Assembly: GCF_023053635.1 (NCBI RefSeq)
Contig: NC_086172.1
Location: 90,610,181 to 90,674,180, forward strand
Direction: 5' to 3'
DNA: 64,000 nucleotides
Source of the DNA: Elgaria multicarinata webbii
Lineage: Eukaryota; Chordata; Lepidosauria; Squamata; Anguidae
Shown: positions 63,885 through 64,000 of the stretch, one piece after another
Layout: each line of letters opens with the position of its first letter
How positions within the stretch are numbered: position 1 is the stretch's first letter
Position numbers and translations under genes: made by a program
Notes under the pieces: generated by a model
Told to the model about the DNA's origin: nothing
The model's database searches: none
What the model saw: only the letters and a program-made list of their open reading frames with translations

Positions 63885-64000
63885 GTTTGGAGGTGTGTCA
63901 ACCAGTTCTGGATGGGGTTACACTCCCCCTGAAAGACTGCATTTGCAGCTTGGGGGTGCTCCTGGATCCGTCGCTCCAAATGACAGCTCAGATAGCTGCA
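63885..64000 (+). repeat. L2 LINE fragment running off the window edge
   Basis: The plus strand encodes VLDGVTLPLKDCICSLGVLL then DPSLQMTAQIAA. It corresponds to the LVLDGVTLPLKTQVRSLGVL region of the L2 copy at 26092-28010. Confidence 0.85.

Overview
The window is vertebrate nuclear DNA, almost certainly from a squamate reptile (a lizard or a close relative). The clues are a Sauria-type tRNA-derived SINE, many L2 and CR1 LINE 3' ends, hAT-like palindromic MITEs, and intron-rich genes whose exons read as CD81, TSSC4 and TRPM5. That gene order and orientation (CD81 >, TSSC4 >, < TRPM5) is the conserved block next to KCNQ1 known from human 11p15.5.

Layout. Positions 1-14799 hold CD81 exons 3-8 (+ strand; exons 1-2 lie before the window) with repeat-filled introns. 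From 14800 to about 29800 is CD81 3' sequence and an intergenic stretch. It contains dispersed repeats, an hAT MITE with a perfect 8-bp target duplication, and a 5'-truncated L2 LINE with a 546-codon open reverse transcriptase (26092-28010, minus strand). A CpG-rich promoter with two ZNF143/THAP11-like sites and an ETS-like site lies at about 29850-30630. From it a four-exon transcript (30149-30158, 32152-32263, 32979-33049, 34199 onward) leads into the single coding exon of TSSC4 (34285-35337). From 38875 to 63770, on the minus strand, lie the last 13 coding exons of TRPM5 (pre-S1 region through all six membrane segments, pore, TRP helix and C-terminal tail). Its 5' half lies beyond the right edge.

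Main observation. The 5' exons of the TSSC4 transcription unit are not plain UTR. With phase-consistent splices they encode an unrecognised 81-residue ORF (start MEDVEITEIKTS, end FKLPRELENIIGCSRA). Its TAA lies 33 nt before the TSSC4 ATG and in the same frame. A second, stronger-looking donor 105 nt downstream in exon 1 would abolish this ORF. This looks like a bicistronic, uORF-regulated or readthrough arrangement.

Other points worth attention are a GC-AG intron in TRPM5, a 470-bp fold-back element inserted in an L2 copy (its symmetry produces mirror-image ORFs on both strands), a GC-rich MITE made of serial perfect hairpins in CD81 intron 7, and nested LINE insertions. CD81 is a tetraspanin membrane organiser, TSSC4 a nuclear U5 snRNP/tri-snRNP assembly factor and TRPM5 a calcium-activated cation channel of taste and other chemosensory cells. 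They are neighbours by conserved synteny, not members of one pathway.
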